From contig NZ_JAEPOL010000002.1 of the NCBI RefSeq assembly GCF_017642925.1, forward strand, positions 202,457-266,456: DNA of 64,000 bases. Direction: 5' to 3'. The position numbers were made by a program, and so were the translations under genes. Of the stretch, positions 53,257 through 63,256 are shown in pieces (the first letter of the stretch is position 1; each line of letters opens with the position of its first letter). Under the pieces are notes generated by a model. That model saw nothing but the letters and a program-made list of their open reading frames with translations, ran no database searches and had not been told where the DNA came from. Source of the stretch: Maricaulis sp. (lineage in GTDB: Bacteria; Pseudomonadota; Alphaproteobacteria; Caulobacterales; Maricaulaceae).

Positions 53257-54714
53257 TTAAGCCGACAGGCCTCCCATCAAGGTGTATTTCATATCCAGAT
53301 AGTCATCGAGGCCATGGCGCGATCCCTCGCGGCCAAAACCGGATTGCTTGACGCCGCCGAACGGCGCGGCGGCCGACGACAGGATGCCCTCATTGACACC
53401 GACCATGCCGTAGTCGAGCGCGTCGCTGACCCGCCAGGCCCGGCCCAGATCGCGGGTATACAGATAAGCGGCCAGACCATATTCGGTGTCATTGGCCATG
53501 GCGATAACGTCCGCCTCGTCATCGAAGCCGATCAGCGGCGCCACCGGGCCGAAGATCTCCTCCTGCATCACGGACATGTCCGGCGTCACGCCATCCACCA
53601 CGGTTGGCGCATAGAAGAGCTCCCCGGCGGCATGCTTGGCTCCGCCTGTCACCAGCCGCCCGCCCTTGGCCAGGACATCCGCGACCAGGCGTTCGGTCTT
53701 GGCAAAGGCCGCCTCGCTGATCAGCGGACCGATCTCCACACCCGCCTCGTCACCACGTCCGACCTTGAGCGCCCTCACCCGCTCCGCCAGACGTTCGGCA
53801 AAGGCCGGCCGGATGGCATTGTGGACGAAGACCCGGTTGGCACAGACGCAGGTCTGACCGGCATTGCGGAACTTGGATGCCATCAGTCCTTCGATTGCAG
53901 CGTCCAGATCGGCATCGTCGAACACAATGAAGGGCGCATTTCCGCCCAGCTCCATCGACAGGCGTTTTACCGTCGGCGCGCATTGGGCAATGAGCTTGCG
54001 GCCCACCGCGGTCGAGCCCGTGAAAGAGAGTTTGCGAACCGTTGCGCTGGTCGTCAGCACGCCGCCGATCGCCGCCGCATCGGTGCCGGTGACAACATTG
54101 AAAACGCCAGCCGGGATGCCGGCTTCCACGCTCAGCCGGGCGGCCAGTAGCGCCGACAGCGGTGTTTCCGCCGCCGGTTTGGCGACCAGCGTGCAGCCAG
54201 CCGCCAGCGCGGCCGCGGCCTTGCGCATCAGCATGGCATTGGGAAAATTCCACGGCGTGATCGCCGCACACACGCCAACCGGCTTGCGGGTCACCAGGAT
54301 GCGCTTGCTTTCGGACGGGGCGGGAATGATCTCGCCATAGACCCGGCGGGCCTCCTCGGCGAACCAGTCCAGATAGGAGGCGCCGTAGAGTATTTCGCCG
54401 CGCGCCTCGGCCAGCGGCTTGCCGTTCTCAAGGGACAGCACCCGCGCGAGGTCGTCCGCCTGTTCCACCATCAGATCGCGCCAGTGCCGCAGGCGCGCCG
54501 CCCTCTGGTCCGCGGGAAGAGCGGACCAGGCTGCAAGCGCCGCGGCGGCGGCATGGATTGCTGCCTGCGTTTCCGCCTCGCCGCAATCGGCGACGGACGC
54601 GATCACACGTCCGGTGGCCGGATCATGCACATCGAACCGGCGTGCCGAAGCCGCATTACACCATTTGCCGTCGATGAAGGCCTGCGTCGGCCAGTCCGGA
54701 CCCACATCCAGCAT
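53257..54714 (-). CDS. gabD: Succinate-semialdehyde dehydrogenase
   Basis: 485 aa aldehyde dehydrogenase: ITPWNFPNAMLMRKAAAALA, catalytic Glu255 (MELGGNAPFIV), Cys289 (NAGQTCVCANR), EEIFGPVAPL. Best fit to GabD; the CVC around the active Cys is typical. It oxidises succinate semialdehyde to succinate. The ATG at 54714 is used; a GTG at 54732 is in frame and adds six residues. Between an MFS carrier and gabT. Confidence 0.9.
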   Translation of the reverse strand: MLDVGPDWPTQAFIDGKWCNAASARRFDVHDPATGRVIASVADCGEAETQAAIHAAAAALAAWSALPADQRAARLRHWRDLMVEQADDLARVLSLENGKPLAEARGEILYGASYLDWFAEEARRVYGEIIPAPSESKRILVTRKPVGVCAAITPWNFPNAMLMRKAAAALAAGCTLVAKPAAETPLSALLAARLSVEAGIPAGVFNVVTGTDAAAIGGVLTTSATVRKLSFTGSTAVGRKLIAQCAPTVKRLSMELGGNAPFIVFDDADLDAAIEGLMASKFRNAGQTCVCANRVFVHNAIRPAFAERLAERVRALKVGRGDEAGVEIGPLISEAAFAKTERLVADVLAKGGRLVTGGAKHAAGELFYAPTVVDGVTPDMSVMQEEIFGPVAPLIGFDDEADVIAMANDTEYGLAAYLYTRDLGRAWRVSDALDYGMVGVNEGILSSAAAPFGGVKQSGFGREGSRHGLDDYLDMKYTLMGGLSA

Positions 54715-54780
54715 GGAACCATCCCCTGTCACTGTTATGGGGCCAGATTGCCGGTTTGCTCACTCGCGTAATAGGGCCAG

Positions 54781-56010
54781 TTAGGCGCGATCCGTCGAAC
54801 CAGTTTCCAGGTCCTGCCCGCGGGCCTGTCCTCGCGCCTCATCGAGGCACCGCGCCGGCCAGAGCATGAAGACCAGGCTGAGGAACAGGCCAAGGATGGC
54901 GATATTGACCAGCATGCCGAAGCCCGCCCCGCCACCCAGAATGGTGCCCGCGATCATCGGGCCGGACGCCAGTCCCATTTTGGAGATAAAGCCGGCGAAG
55001 GCTGAGGCCCGCCCTGCGGCATCGAACTCGGCCGTCATGCCGAACAGGTAGGCGATGACGAAACCCCAGGTAATGCCGGTTCCGCAATTGGCGATCATGT
55101 AGGCAGCCGGATGACCGCTGAAATGGAACAGCGCCGTGCCGGCAAAGGTCAGAAGCATGGACACCCCCAGCAACCAGAACCGGCCAAAGCGCAGACCGCA
55201 TACCATTACAAGGAGGGGCCCCGCCAACGCGACCCAGGTCGCCAGGCCCAGGGCGGTCGACACGTAGGACCGGTCCAGGCCGTAGTCGATGCCCAGGCGG
55301 ATGATGTAGGCGAGCAAGCCCATATTGGCCGCCTGGAACAGGAAGATCGCCACATAGGTCAGCGCGAGCGGCGGCCAGTCGATGCGGCTGTTCGCGTGCT
55401 TGGCAGTCTCGCGCGGCGGGTATTCAGCCAGAAAGGGCAGCATCACCAGCGTTGCGGCGCTGAACAGGGCCAGGGCGATGAACAAGGCCTGCGTTCCAAA
55501 GACCGGTGCCAGCGGCGGCAGAACCATCACGGCCAGCCCGCCCAGACCGAACTGGACGAAAAGCAGCATGCCGAAGGTCCGGTCCGGGTTTGCGGTCCGG
55601 GCGATAACGGCGAAAGCCGTACCCGTGAGCACTCCCCCGACAACCCCATGGGCAAGGCGCACCGGCAACAGCACCTCGAAACCGGCAATCCAGATCGAGG
55701 CTATGTCCACGGCAATCAGGATGACAAGACATATCCAGGCCATACGCCGCCACGGCCAGCGCTTCACCAGGAACACGGCCGCCAGAGCCCCGATGGCAGC
55801 ACCGTAGATATTCGCCGACCCGATTTGACCGGCCTGCTCGTCAGACAGACCAAGACCACTGACGAGACCGTCGACGATGGCGGCCATGATGTTGACGTAA
55901 AACAAGCCCGCCGTTGCCAGAAAGGCCAGCATGACCGCCGCAATCAGCCCGTCGGGCGCGGCCGTGAAATGCGAAAAAGGCATGCGCGGCGTCTGGCTGT
56001 GAGCGGTCAT
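54781..56010 (-). CDS. MFS transporter
   Basis: 409 aa with twelve helices. The first half has GSANIYGAAIGALAAVFL and the loop KRWPWRRMAW. The 12-helix organisation is typical of MFS carriers, but the substrate is unknown; an amine or GABA-like compound is suggested by the neighbours. The ATG at 56010 overlaps the stop of the S12 gene (ATGA). Confidence 0.85.
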   Translation of the reverse strand: MTAHSQTPRMPFSHFTAAPDGLIAAVMLAFLATAGLFYVNIMAAIVDGLVSGLGLSDEQAGQIGSANIYGAAIGALAAVFLVKRWPWRRMAWICLVILIAVDIASIWIAGFEVLLPVRLAHGVVGGVLTGTAFAVIARTANPDRTFGMLLFVQFGLGGLAVMVLPPLAPVFGTQALFIALALFSAATLVMLPFLAEYPPRETAKHANSRIDWPPLALTYVAIFLFQAANMGLLAYIIRLGIDYGLDRSYVSTALGLATWVALAGPLLVMVCGLRFGRFWLLGVSMLLTFAGTALFHFSGHPAAYMIANCGTGITWGFVIAYLFGMTAEFDAAGRASAFAGFISKMGLASGPMIAGTILGGGAGFGMLVNIAILGLFLSLVFMLWPARCLDEARGQARGQDLETGSTDRA

Positions 56011-58130
56011 CTTGCGTCCTCGCAATAGGGTTGGATGGCATGGGATGCGACGGCTGCGCGCCGCCAGGCGAACTCGCGGCCGTCGCTGACATAGGCATAG
56101 ACCTGGCCATTGGGGATCAGCGCGAGGGTTATGCCGCCATAGCCGGAAAGCGCCGGGATCCACACGTCCGACGCACAGCCCAGCGCCGGACCGGCATTCC
56201 AGGCCCAGAATCCGTTCTGATAGCGTTGGACATCACTTCCGGCGGCCAGACCCCGATCGGCCGGATCGCGCTGCAGCGCTGCGGCCAGCATGGCCGGATC
56301 GGCCCACGCATCCCCTCCGACCTGACCGCCCTCCTGCAGGAAGCGGCCCAGCCGCATCATGTCGTCCAGCGTGAGGGTCAGCCCCCAGCCGCTAACCGGT
56401 TGGCGGACCCCGTCATAGGAACGCCGGGTCGTATCCATCAACCGCGACAGGTTCAGTTCCCGCCAGAGCGGGACCAGGAGATCGTCATAGAAATCGGCAT
56501 CGGCGCGGCCGGTCTGCGCCCGCCAGAAGGCCTGCATGGCTGTGCCCAGAACATAAGTATCGGTCGTGTGGTACACCCAGCGCGCGCCGGGCTCGGACTG
56601 GCGCGGGTGCTGATTGCAGGCCAGGTCGATGCGTTCGGCGTGGGTCGAGCGGGACATGAATTCCCAAAGCTCCGGCGCGCCTTCATCCGCATCGAACTCT
56701 GCCGACGTGTAAAGCCCGGTGGCCATATCCAGGGCGTGCTCGAAAGTGACACCGGCCCAGCGCTCTGCGTCGCACGCATCGACATAGTCGGAAACCAGCG
56801 ACGCGCTCGCGCCGGGATAGAGATGTTCCAGGCGCATCAGCGCCAGGCCGGCGACGACAGATTTGGCCAATGAATAGGATGGCAGGGCGAGGCCCGCACA
56901 GAAGGGATCCGGGCCGAAGCGCGTCTGGCAACCGCCCGCGTAGACAACGTCATCGATCAACACGCCGAATACACTCATCGCCTCCGGCGACACTTCGAGC
57001 GGCGAACCGAAACCGGCCGGATCGGCACCTTCGAAACCTTCGGCGAGCGCTGCGATGTGCCGTCGCTCGAACGGCTGATCCTCGCGCGGCAGATCGGCCG
57101 GCAATTCAATCGGCTCGACCGAAACACTCAGCCGGCTCCAGAGATCGAACTGGTGGTAGGCACACGTCTCCGCCCCTATCTGCAACACGCCCTGCGCGTC
57201 TTCTCCGGACGCATCGGCCCCGATGGCCAGCCAGCCGGTGTGAAGACAATTGGCATTGCGTTCCTGCAGGGCCACGGGGAAACGGACCTGCCAACCTCCC
57301 GCTACCAGCCAGACGTGCCCAGGCTGGACAACCCATTCCCAGTACGGGCTGTCCCCGGGCTGCGGTCCCCGCTGCAACGGCCAGGCCCGCCCGTCCCGGC
57401 CGACCCAATCCACCTGCAAAGGTGGAATGGCCGTGATGCCGGGTTCGCCTGCATAGTCGAACTCGTCGTGGACAACCCGGAAACCGTCGGGGGTCTCCCG
57501 TCCGCCCAGCCGGATTTTAAAGGACATCACCGTTTCGGGCACTACTGCACCGGCCGGCATGGAAAAAGCCTGCGCCGCCAGAGGGGCCGACAAGGGTCCA
57601 GAGCCTTCCGGGATCTCCTGCGCCAGCTCTGCAGCAGGCCTGGACCAGCCCACCCGCAGGCCATCAGCCCAGCAGGTATCATTGCTGGCATTGCCATCAA
57701 TACGCACGCGAACGGCAATCCACGGACGCCCGGCAGCGTCCGGCACATCTGCCCCCACGCGATGCAGGCTGACCGCATCATCCAGCCCGTCGCCGATCTC
57801 CCCCGCCAGGCGCCACGTCTGGCCGTCGATCGAGGTTTCCAGCCGGCAGGTGTCCGTGCCTTCCAGATCATCCGCGGCAAAACTGGCGGCCACGCGAACC
57901 TGAACCGCGTTCTCGGGCAAAGCGACCACTGTCGCAGCCCAGGCATTGCGCTGCAGCCGCAGGGAGTGATTGCCGGCATATTCGGTAAGACGGATATCGC
58001 CGCGCCCCGCGTCACCGCGCCAGCGCTCTCCCAGCCCGGACTCGAAGTCGTCCTCGAAGCCCCCTTGCGCCCACGCGGCCGTGCCACCGAGAAGAACCAG
58101 AGCCGCAGCAGCGAGCGACACCGTTCTCAT
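56007..58130 (-). CDS. Exported S12-like serine hydrolase with long beta-rich N-terminal region
   Basis: 707 aa. A signal peptide ends near AAWAQG. About 380 N-terminal residues form beta-rich domains (FEDDFESGLGERW resembles a concanavalin/jelly-roll-type entry), then a beta-lactamase-like S12 domain with the SxxK motif SLAK (about Ser419) and a YHTTDTYVLG Tyr motif. Many cysteines in the N-terminal part suggest disulfides. It is periplasmic. The gene overlaps the sulfotransferase stop and the MFS start. It probably cuts an amide or ester before uptake by the MFS carrier. Confidence 0.82.
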   Translation of the reverse strand: MRTVSLAAAALVLLGGTAAWAQGGFEDDFESGLGERWRGDAGRGDIRLTEYAGNHSLRLQRNAWAATVVALPENAVQVRVAASFAADDLEGTDTCRLETSIDGQTWRLAGEIGDGLDDAVSLHRVGADVPDAAGRPWIAVRVRIDGNASNDTCWADGLRVGWSRPAAELAQEIPEGSGPLSAPLAAQAFSMPAGAVVPETVMSFKIRLGGRETPDGFRVVHDEFDYAGEPGITAIPPLQVDWVGRDGRAWPLQRGPQPGDSPYWEWVVQPGHVWLVAGGWQVRFPVALQERNANCLHTGWLAIGADASGEDAQGVLQIGAETCAYHQFDLWSRLSVSVEPIELPADLPREDQPFERRHIAALAEGFEGADPAGFGSPLEVSPEAMSVFGVLIDDVVYAGGCQTRFGPDPFCAGLALPSYSLAKSVVAGLALMRLEHLYPGASASLVSDYVDACDAERWAGVTFEHALDMATGLYTSAEFDADEGAPELWEFMSRSTHAERIDLACNQHPRQSEPGARWVYHTTDTYVLGTAMQAFWRAQTGRADADFYDDLLVPLWRELNLSRLMDTTRRSYDGVRQPVSGWGLTLTLDDMMRLGRFLQEGGQVGGDAWADPAMLAAALQRDPADRGLAAGSDVQRYQNGFWAWNAGPALGCASDVWIPALSGYGGITLALIPNGQVYAYVSDGREFAWRRAAVASHAIQPYCEDAR

Positions 58131-59692
58131 GAGACACCCAATTGGCGGGCCAGCGGCGCAAGCTGCTCGGCATAACGCCGCCATAGCCCGACCGAGCTGC
58201 TGTAGAGCGGCTGACGCACCTGCGCGGCGCTGTGCGTGGCCGATGGGCTGGCATTGCGATGAAAGTCGAGGCAGGCCGGTTCAAACGCCACACCGACTGC
58301 GTCGAGCAGCCGCCGCGTCTCGCCGTCCTGATCGGCGATGATGTCCTCGTAGCGCACATCATGGACGCGGCCGGGCAGAACGGCATGCCAATGCGTCATC
58401 AGCCGGTCCTTGGCCTGCATGTAGGCGGCCAGATCGGCGAAGTCGTAGGAATAGGGGTAGCCCATTCGGAACAACGCCTTGTAGAGCGATTAGGCATTAT
58501 CCATCGGGTCGCGATGGACATGGATGATGCGGGCGCCGGGCAGGGCGGCCGCGATCAGTCCGATATAGAGAAAGTTCGCCGGCGCCTTGTCGACGAAGAA
58601 GCGGGCATCGCCCCGCCTTCCGGCAAGACGCTCAAGATAGGCCGTCCCCAGTACCGCCGGATCCAGCGCTGCCGCGGCGTCGATCAGCTGCGCCTTTCCG
58701 CCAGCCTGCCGGCACAGCCCGGTCAGGGCGAGCGGAAAGTCATTGAGTTCACCCAGGCTCTCGATCTCGCTGTGAGCACTCAGGATACGGTCCGTCAACG
58801 TGCTGCCGCTGCGCGGCAGGCCCAGGATGAAGACCGGACCTTCGGTTTCAACGCCGGTCCCGGCTCCGTCCAGCCACGTCCGGTCGAACCGTTTTGCAAG
58901 CGCGTCCATGATCGCGACGTCGCCACGGACGTCATAGCGCATCATGGCGCGCCGGGCGTCCGCCCCGGCCTTCAGGGCTTCAAAGCTTTCGGTGTCACGG
59001 CCGAGATCCTCCAGCTCCTTGGCGAGGGCGAAATTCAGCTGCACGGGCGCCAGCGCGGTACGGTGCGGCACCCGGAGCATTCGGCGCAATTCATCGACAT
59101 GATTGCGGGCGGGCGTCTGCGTTCGCAACGTCGAACGGTTATAGTAGGCGTCATAATCATGAGGCGCGCGCCGGATAGCCGTATCGAAAGCCTGTTCAGC
59201 CTCGTCGAGCCGGCCCACGGCGATGAGATGCGTGGCGCGCGCATAGTGCAGCTCCGCGGCCCCTGGCTTCAGCGCCAGCGCCTGGTCAAAACAGTCCAGG
59301 GCTGCCTCCGGAAGACCGCACTGACCCAGACCTTCCCCTATCCTGGCAAGCCAGTTGGCGTCGTCATCTGCATCGGCTCGCATGTCCCGGAAGGCCGACG
59401 CCGCTTCTTTCACCCGCCCGAGGTGAACGAGGGCCTCGGCATCCATCAACCGCGCCAGGGGAGAGGCCGGGTCAAGCTTCAGGGCCGCCCCCAGCGCCTC
59501 GCGCATCCCGGCATGATCGCCGGCCATCTGGAGGCAGCGGGCAAGTGCCAGCCAGCCATCGATATAGTCGGGAAACTCGGATGTCAGCGCACGCGCTTCG
59601 GGCAAGCCGGCATCCACCCGGCGGGTTCGCAGGGCCTGGTCAATCCGGGCGAGCCGGGCTTTCGGGTCGGCAGGAGAAATGGCGGCATCCAT
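58127..59692 (-). pseudogene. TPR-containing sulfotransferase interrupted by an in-frame stop
   Basis: The frame from 59692 encodes TPR repeats (about residues 20-240) and a sulfotransferase domain with the PAPS loop GLPRSGSTL (about 285-293) and HVHRDPMDNA. It then meets a TAA (58490-58492). The same frame continues for 120 codons without shift (SLYKALFRMGYPYSYDFADL and onward) to a stop at 58127. That tail is the normal C-terminus of the family, so one base change broke a full-length gene of about 521 codons. TPR-sulfotransferases often sit next to TonB receptors, as here beside TBDT5. Possible sequencing error. Confidence 0.85.
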
Positions 59693-59739
59693 GATGAAAA
59701 ATCGGGGCAGCCCGGCCGGACCGCCCCGATCCTATCCGA

Positions 59740-62124
59740 TCAGAAGGAATAGCGCAGCGTCGCGCCCAGGGTGCGCGGCAAGGCAATCATTTCCTTGTTG
59801 CCATTGCCGAAATAGCCCTCACCCGGAGCCGTGCCCATATAGGCTTCGGTAAACACGCCGGTGACGCCTTCCTCATTGGTGATGTTCTTCACCCACAGCG
59901 ACAGGTCGAGGTTATCGCGCGTCAGCGTGGTGGTCAGGTTCCAGATCGAGAACCCGTCCAGCGGCACGTTGAAGGTCGGCGACGTCGACACTGCATTGCG
60001 GGTCTCGGACTGGTAGTAACCGTCCAGCCGGGTGAAGGAGACCCAGTCACCCAGGTCGCGGGTGTAGTCCAGTGACCAGTTCAACTGATGCTCCGGCGTT
60101 CCCGGCAGCATGGCACCGTCCAGGGCGATCGGCAGGGCCGGTGCCGGACGATCAGGGGCGTGGAAGTCGGCACTGAGCTGTGCGTCGATGTAGGCATAAC
60201 CGAGCGCGTAGTGCCAGGCGTCACCGACAAAGCCCTCGAGAGACGCTTCAAGACCGTAGGTTCGGGCGGCATCACCGTTCTGGACCGCGAAGAAACCCCA
60301 GTTGGTCGTCGAGGTATTGAATTGCGGATCCGACCAGTCGACGTAGAACAGGCTGACATCATAGATGAAATTGCCCCGGTCTCCCTTGATGCCGATCTCG
60401 TAGTTGATCACCGAGTCAGACCCATACATCTGCCAGGCCGGATCCTCGGCATAATAGCCGGACAGCGGCACGGCATTGGCGCCCCCCCGGCGATAGCCCT
60501 CCGAGATGGTGGCATAGAGCATGTCCTCCTCGGAGAAACGCCAGGCACCGTTCAGCTTGAACAGGATGTCGTCTTCGGAGGTTTCGAAATTGGCGTTCAC
60601 GTCCGGGAAGAGGCCGGCCCACAAGGGCAGCGCCATATAGGTGTCGTTCTCGGACTCATTGTCGAAATAGCGGCCGCCGAAGGTGATATCGAGATCGTCA
60701 GCGGCATGCCAGGTCAGTTCGCCGAACAGGGCTGTTTCGGTGAAATGCTCGGTCTGGCGATAGTCCCAGTCCTGATCACCGCTGACTGCACCGGCCGCTC
60801 CCGGAAGCAGGGTATCCCACCAGTTCTTGAAGCCGACCAGATAGCTCTGCTGAGTCATTTCGCGTTGCTGGCTGCGATAGAATGCGCCCACGACGTAGTC
60901 GAAATTGCCGCCATCATCCGACACCAGACGCACTTCCTGGATCACCGCCTCGTCGGCATAGGAGCGCACGGCCTGGGCCATCGGACGCGGATAATTATAG
61001 TAGAAACCCAGCCAGCCTGCCTGGGCATAGAAGCCGGTATTCTCGCTGATGCTGTCACCGGAATGGTCGTAATGGGAGGTCGAGGAGGTCAGGGTCGCAA
61101 AACCCAGATCCATTTCGGCCTCCAGCGAGGTCATGTTGATGTCGCGACTGGACGGCTCGAGCTGGATCGAGCCGTTCTCATACTCGTCATAGGCATTGCC
61201 AAAACCGTCAAAGCCAACGGTTTGCTGCCGGCGGCCACCGACGTCATCCGACTGACGCGCATGCACGATGCGGATCGACGCATTGTCGGTCGGCTCCAGC
61301 AGCAGCGTTGCACGGCCCATCCAGGTATCGAACGTGTCTGCGTCTTCCTCGACACGATACGAAGCAGCCGGGTCCAGCACGCCATTGGGTGCGACCGGCA
61401 CCCCATTGGCGTCGAGTTCATAAAGGTTCACATAGTCGGTGATGCCAGGATAGTCGCCGAAACTGCCCACAAGACGCAGCGCCGCGCGTTCGCCCAGCGG
61501 AAGGTTCAGCACCGCATCGGCCGCGATACCGAAATCGTCCGACCCGTTGACGTGGGACAGCGAGCCGGTAACCGAGCCGCCGAACTCACCCAGTTCCGGG
61601 TCACGCGTGATGTAGCGGATCGTGCCGCCCAGGGCGCCGGACCCGTAGAGCGTGCCCTGCGGACCGCGCAGCACTTCCACACGCTCGAGGTCGCGCAGCG
61701 CGAAGTTGGCGAAGATCGGTGTGTCATTGACATAGGTCGAGACCGAGGCGACCGACGAGACGGCATAATCGCCCAGCGCATTGCCATCCACGGCGAGCCC
61801 CCGGATACGGGCCGCGTTCATTGTGCCGGAATTGCGGGCGCCACGGTCCACCACGGTCACCCCCGGGATCGAGCGGAGCAATTCCGCCTCATCCAGGATT
61901 TTGCCGGCTTCGATCGCCTCACCGCCGACGGCGGAAATATTGTAAGGAACGTCCGACACGGTTTCCTCACGGCGCGTCGCCGTCACCGTGATCACGTCGC
62001 GCACGGTGGCGCCTTCCTGAGCCAGAGCGACACCGCCCAGCCCGGTAGTGGCGAGCGCTGTTCCGCCCATCAGCAGGGCCATCAGCCCGCCTTGTGTCGA
62101 GATCTTCATATTTGTCTTGCCCAT
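59740..62124 (-). CDS. TonB-dependent receptor (TBDT5)
   Basis: 794 aa. The signal peptide ends near GVALAQ. TonB box DVITVTATRREETV, a plug with EVLRGPQGTLYGSGALGG, and a barrel ending LGATLRYSF. No STN domain. The ATG at 62124 with GGAGGA 6 bases upstream is preferred over a more distal in-frame start. It lies in the minus-strand run nitrilase-TBDT5-sulfotransferase-S12-MFS-gabD-gabT, so it probably imports the compound that ends as an omega-amino acid. Confidence 0.92.
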   Translation of the reverse strand: MGKTNMKISTQGGLMALLMGGTALATTGLGGVALAQEGATVRDVITVTATRREETVSDVPYNISAVGGEAIEAGKILDEAELLRSIPGVTVVDRGARNSGTMNAARIRGLAVDGNALGDYAVSSVASVSTYVNDTPIFANFALRDLERVEVLRGPQGTLYGSGALGGTIRYITRDPELGEFGGSVTGSLSHVNGSDDFGIAADAVLNLPLGERAALRLVGSFGDYPGITDYVNLYELDANGVPVAPNGVLDPAASYRVEEDADTFDTWMGRATLLLEPTDNASIRIVHARQSDDVGGRRQQTVGFDGFGNAYDEYENGSIQLEPSSRDINMTSLEAEMDLGFATLTSSTSHYDHSGDSISENTGFYAQAGWLGFYYNYPRPMAQAVRSYADEAVIQEVRLVSDDGGNFDYVVGAFYRSQQREMTQQSYLVGFKNWWDTLLPGAAGAVSGDQDWDYRQTEHFTETALFGELTWHAADDLDITFGGRYFDNESENDTYMALPLWAGLFPDVNANFETSEDDILFKLNGAWRFSEEDMLYATISEGYRRGGANAVPLSGYYAEDPAWQMYGSDSVINYEIGIKGDRGNFIYDVSLFYVDWSDPQFNTSTTNWGFFAVQNGDAARTYGLEASLEGFVGDAWHYALGYAYIDAQLSADFHAPDRPAPALPIALDGAMLPGTPEHQLNWSLDYTRDLGDWVSFTRLDGYYQSETRNAVSTSPTFNVPLDGFSIWNLTTTLTRDNLDLSLWVKNITNEEGVTGVFTEAYMGTAPGEGYFGNGNKEMIALPRTLGATLRYSF

Positions 62125-62186
62125 GATGCTCCTCCGGCCCGAGCCGGTCCCCTTTTGTCTCCGCGGCCCTGTCCGGCCGCCCGTCA

Positions 62187-63107
62187 CTAATCGATGATCG
62201 TCAGCCTGGGCTTGCGATCCGCGCCCTCGTCCGCAGCGTCTTCGGTTGGTTCTTTGCGTTCTTTTTCCGGCATTTCGAGCGGACCCATCGCTTGCATGAC
62301 CTGGCGCCGGGCGCCCACGGTTTCGTGCAACGGGAAACGCACATCGCTGTCGCGGAAGCTCTTGAGCACCTGGCCCAGCCCCTGCCAGCCCCGATGGCGC
62401 ATGCGGCTGACCTGGTCGAGATCAAGGTCGAGGGCGATAATTTCGCGGCCGGCGCCGGTTTCGCAGATCACATCGCCACCCGGACCGTAGACGGCCGACC
62501 GGCCCACACCGAGATCGCCCGCCAGGTTCACATCGACGAAGTAGCACTGGTTGATCGCGGCGTTGGCCCGCGCGATCGACAATTCCACATCGCGATCGAT
62601 CGTGTTGGTCATGGTCGGCAGGAGGATGACTTCGGCCCCCATGCCAGCCAGCGTCCGGATCATTTCCGGGAACCACATGTCATAGCAGATGGCGATGCCG
62701 ACCCGCCCCGCGCCGGGAATGTCGAACACGACATAGTCGCGGCCCGGCTCAACCCCCGCCTCGTACGGCAGAAACGGAAACATCTTGTCGTAGCGGGCCA
62801 CGACCTCGCCGGACGGATTAAAGACCGGGGTTGTATTGAAGATCGCGTCACCCCGGCGTTCATAAAGTGAGCCGGGCACCAGCCAGAGACCTGTCTCCAC
62901 TGCGAGCGCGGCCAAGCGTTGTTCGGTCTCGCCGCCCGCAGGCTCGGCGAGATCCACGCTGGCCCCATGTATTGCAAGCTCTCCGATGACAACCAGGTCG
63001 AGCCAGGGGAACCGCTTGGCCACGGCCCGCACTTCACGCTCCACCAGTTCCAGATTGCCTGTCGAACCAGCGGCCAGTTGCAGAGCAGCGACGCCGAGTG
63101 ATGCCAT
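62187..63107 (-). CDS. Nitrilase-superfamily amidase (carbon-nitrogen hydrolase)
   Basis: 306 aa. Catalytic triad Glu43 (VIGELAIHG), Lys108 (RYDKMFPF) and Cys141 (AICYDMWFPE) of the C-N hydrolase fold. Branches of this family are omega-amidases, N-carbamoyl hydrolases and aliphatic amidases; the exact one is not decidable. It is cytoplasmic. The start at 63107 has GGAGGAAA upstream. The C-terminus has an unusual charged tail (about 280-306). It may release the omega-amino acid fed to gabT. Confidence 0.88.
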   Translation of the reverse strand: MASLGVAALQLAAGSTGNLELVEREVRAVAKRFPWLDLVVIGELAIHGASVDLAEPAGGETEQRLAALAVETGLWLVPGSLYERRGDAIFNTTPVFNPSGEVVARYDKMFPFLPYEAGVEPGRDYVVFDIPGAGRVGIAICYDMWFPEMIRTLAGMGAEVILLPTMTNTIDRDVELSIARANAAINQCYFVDVNLAGDLGVGRSAVYGPGGDVICETGAGREIIALDLDLDQVSRMRHRGWQGLGQVLKSFRDSDVRFPLHETVGARRQVMQAMGPLEMPEKERKEPTEDAADEGADRKPRLTIID

Positions 63108-63256
63108 GAATCCGTTTCCTCCCGCGGCCTCCCGGAAGCAGGCCCTGTCCATTCAGTGACGGGAGCATGACAGTCAGGCCAGGCCGCGGTTAGAACCAGT
63201 TGATCGCGGGGTATAGGGCCAGATCCGGCGCAGAACTCGCTTCTGATGAGGCCAGG

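Noticed and set aside
58490-58492. Recoding of the internal stop in the sulfotransferase
   Set aside because: The codon is TAA, which is not used for selenocysteine or pyrrolysine; mutation or sequencing error is simpler.
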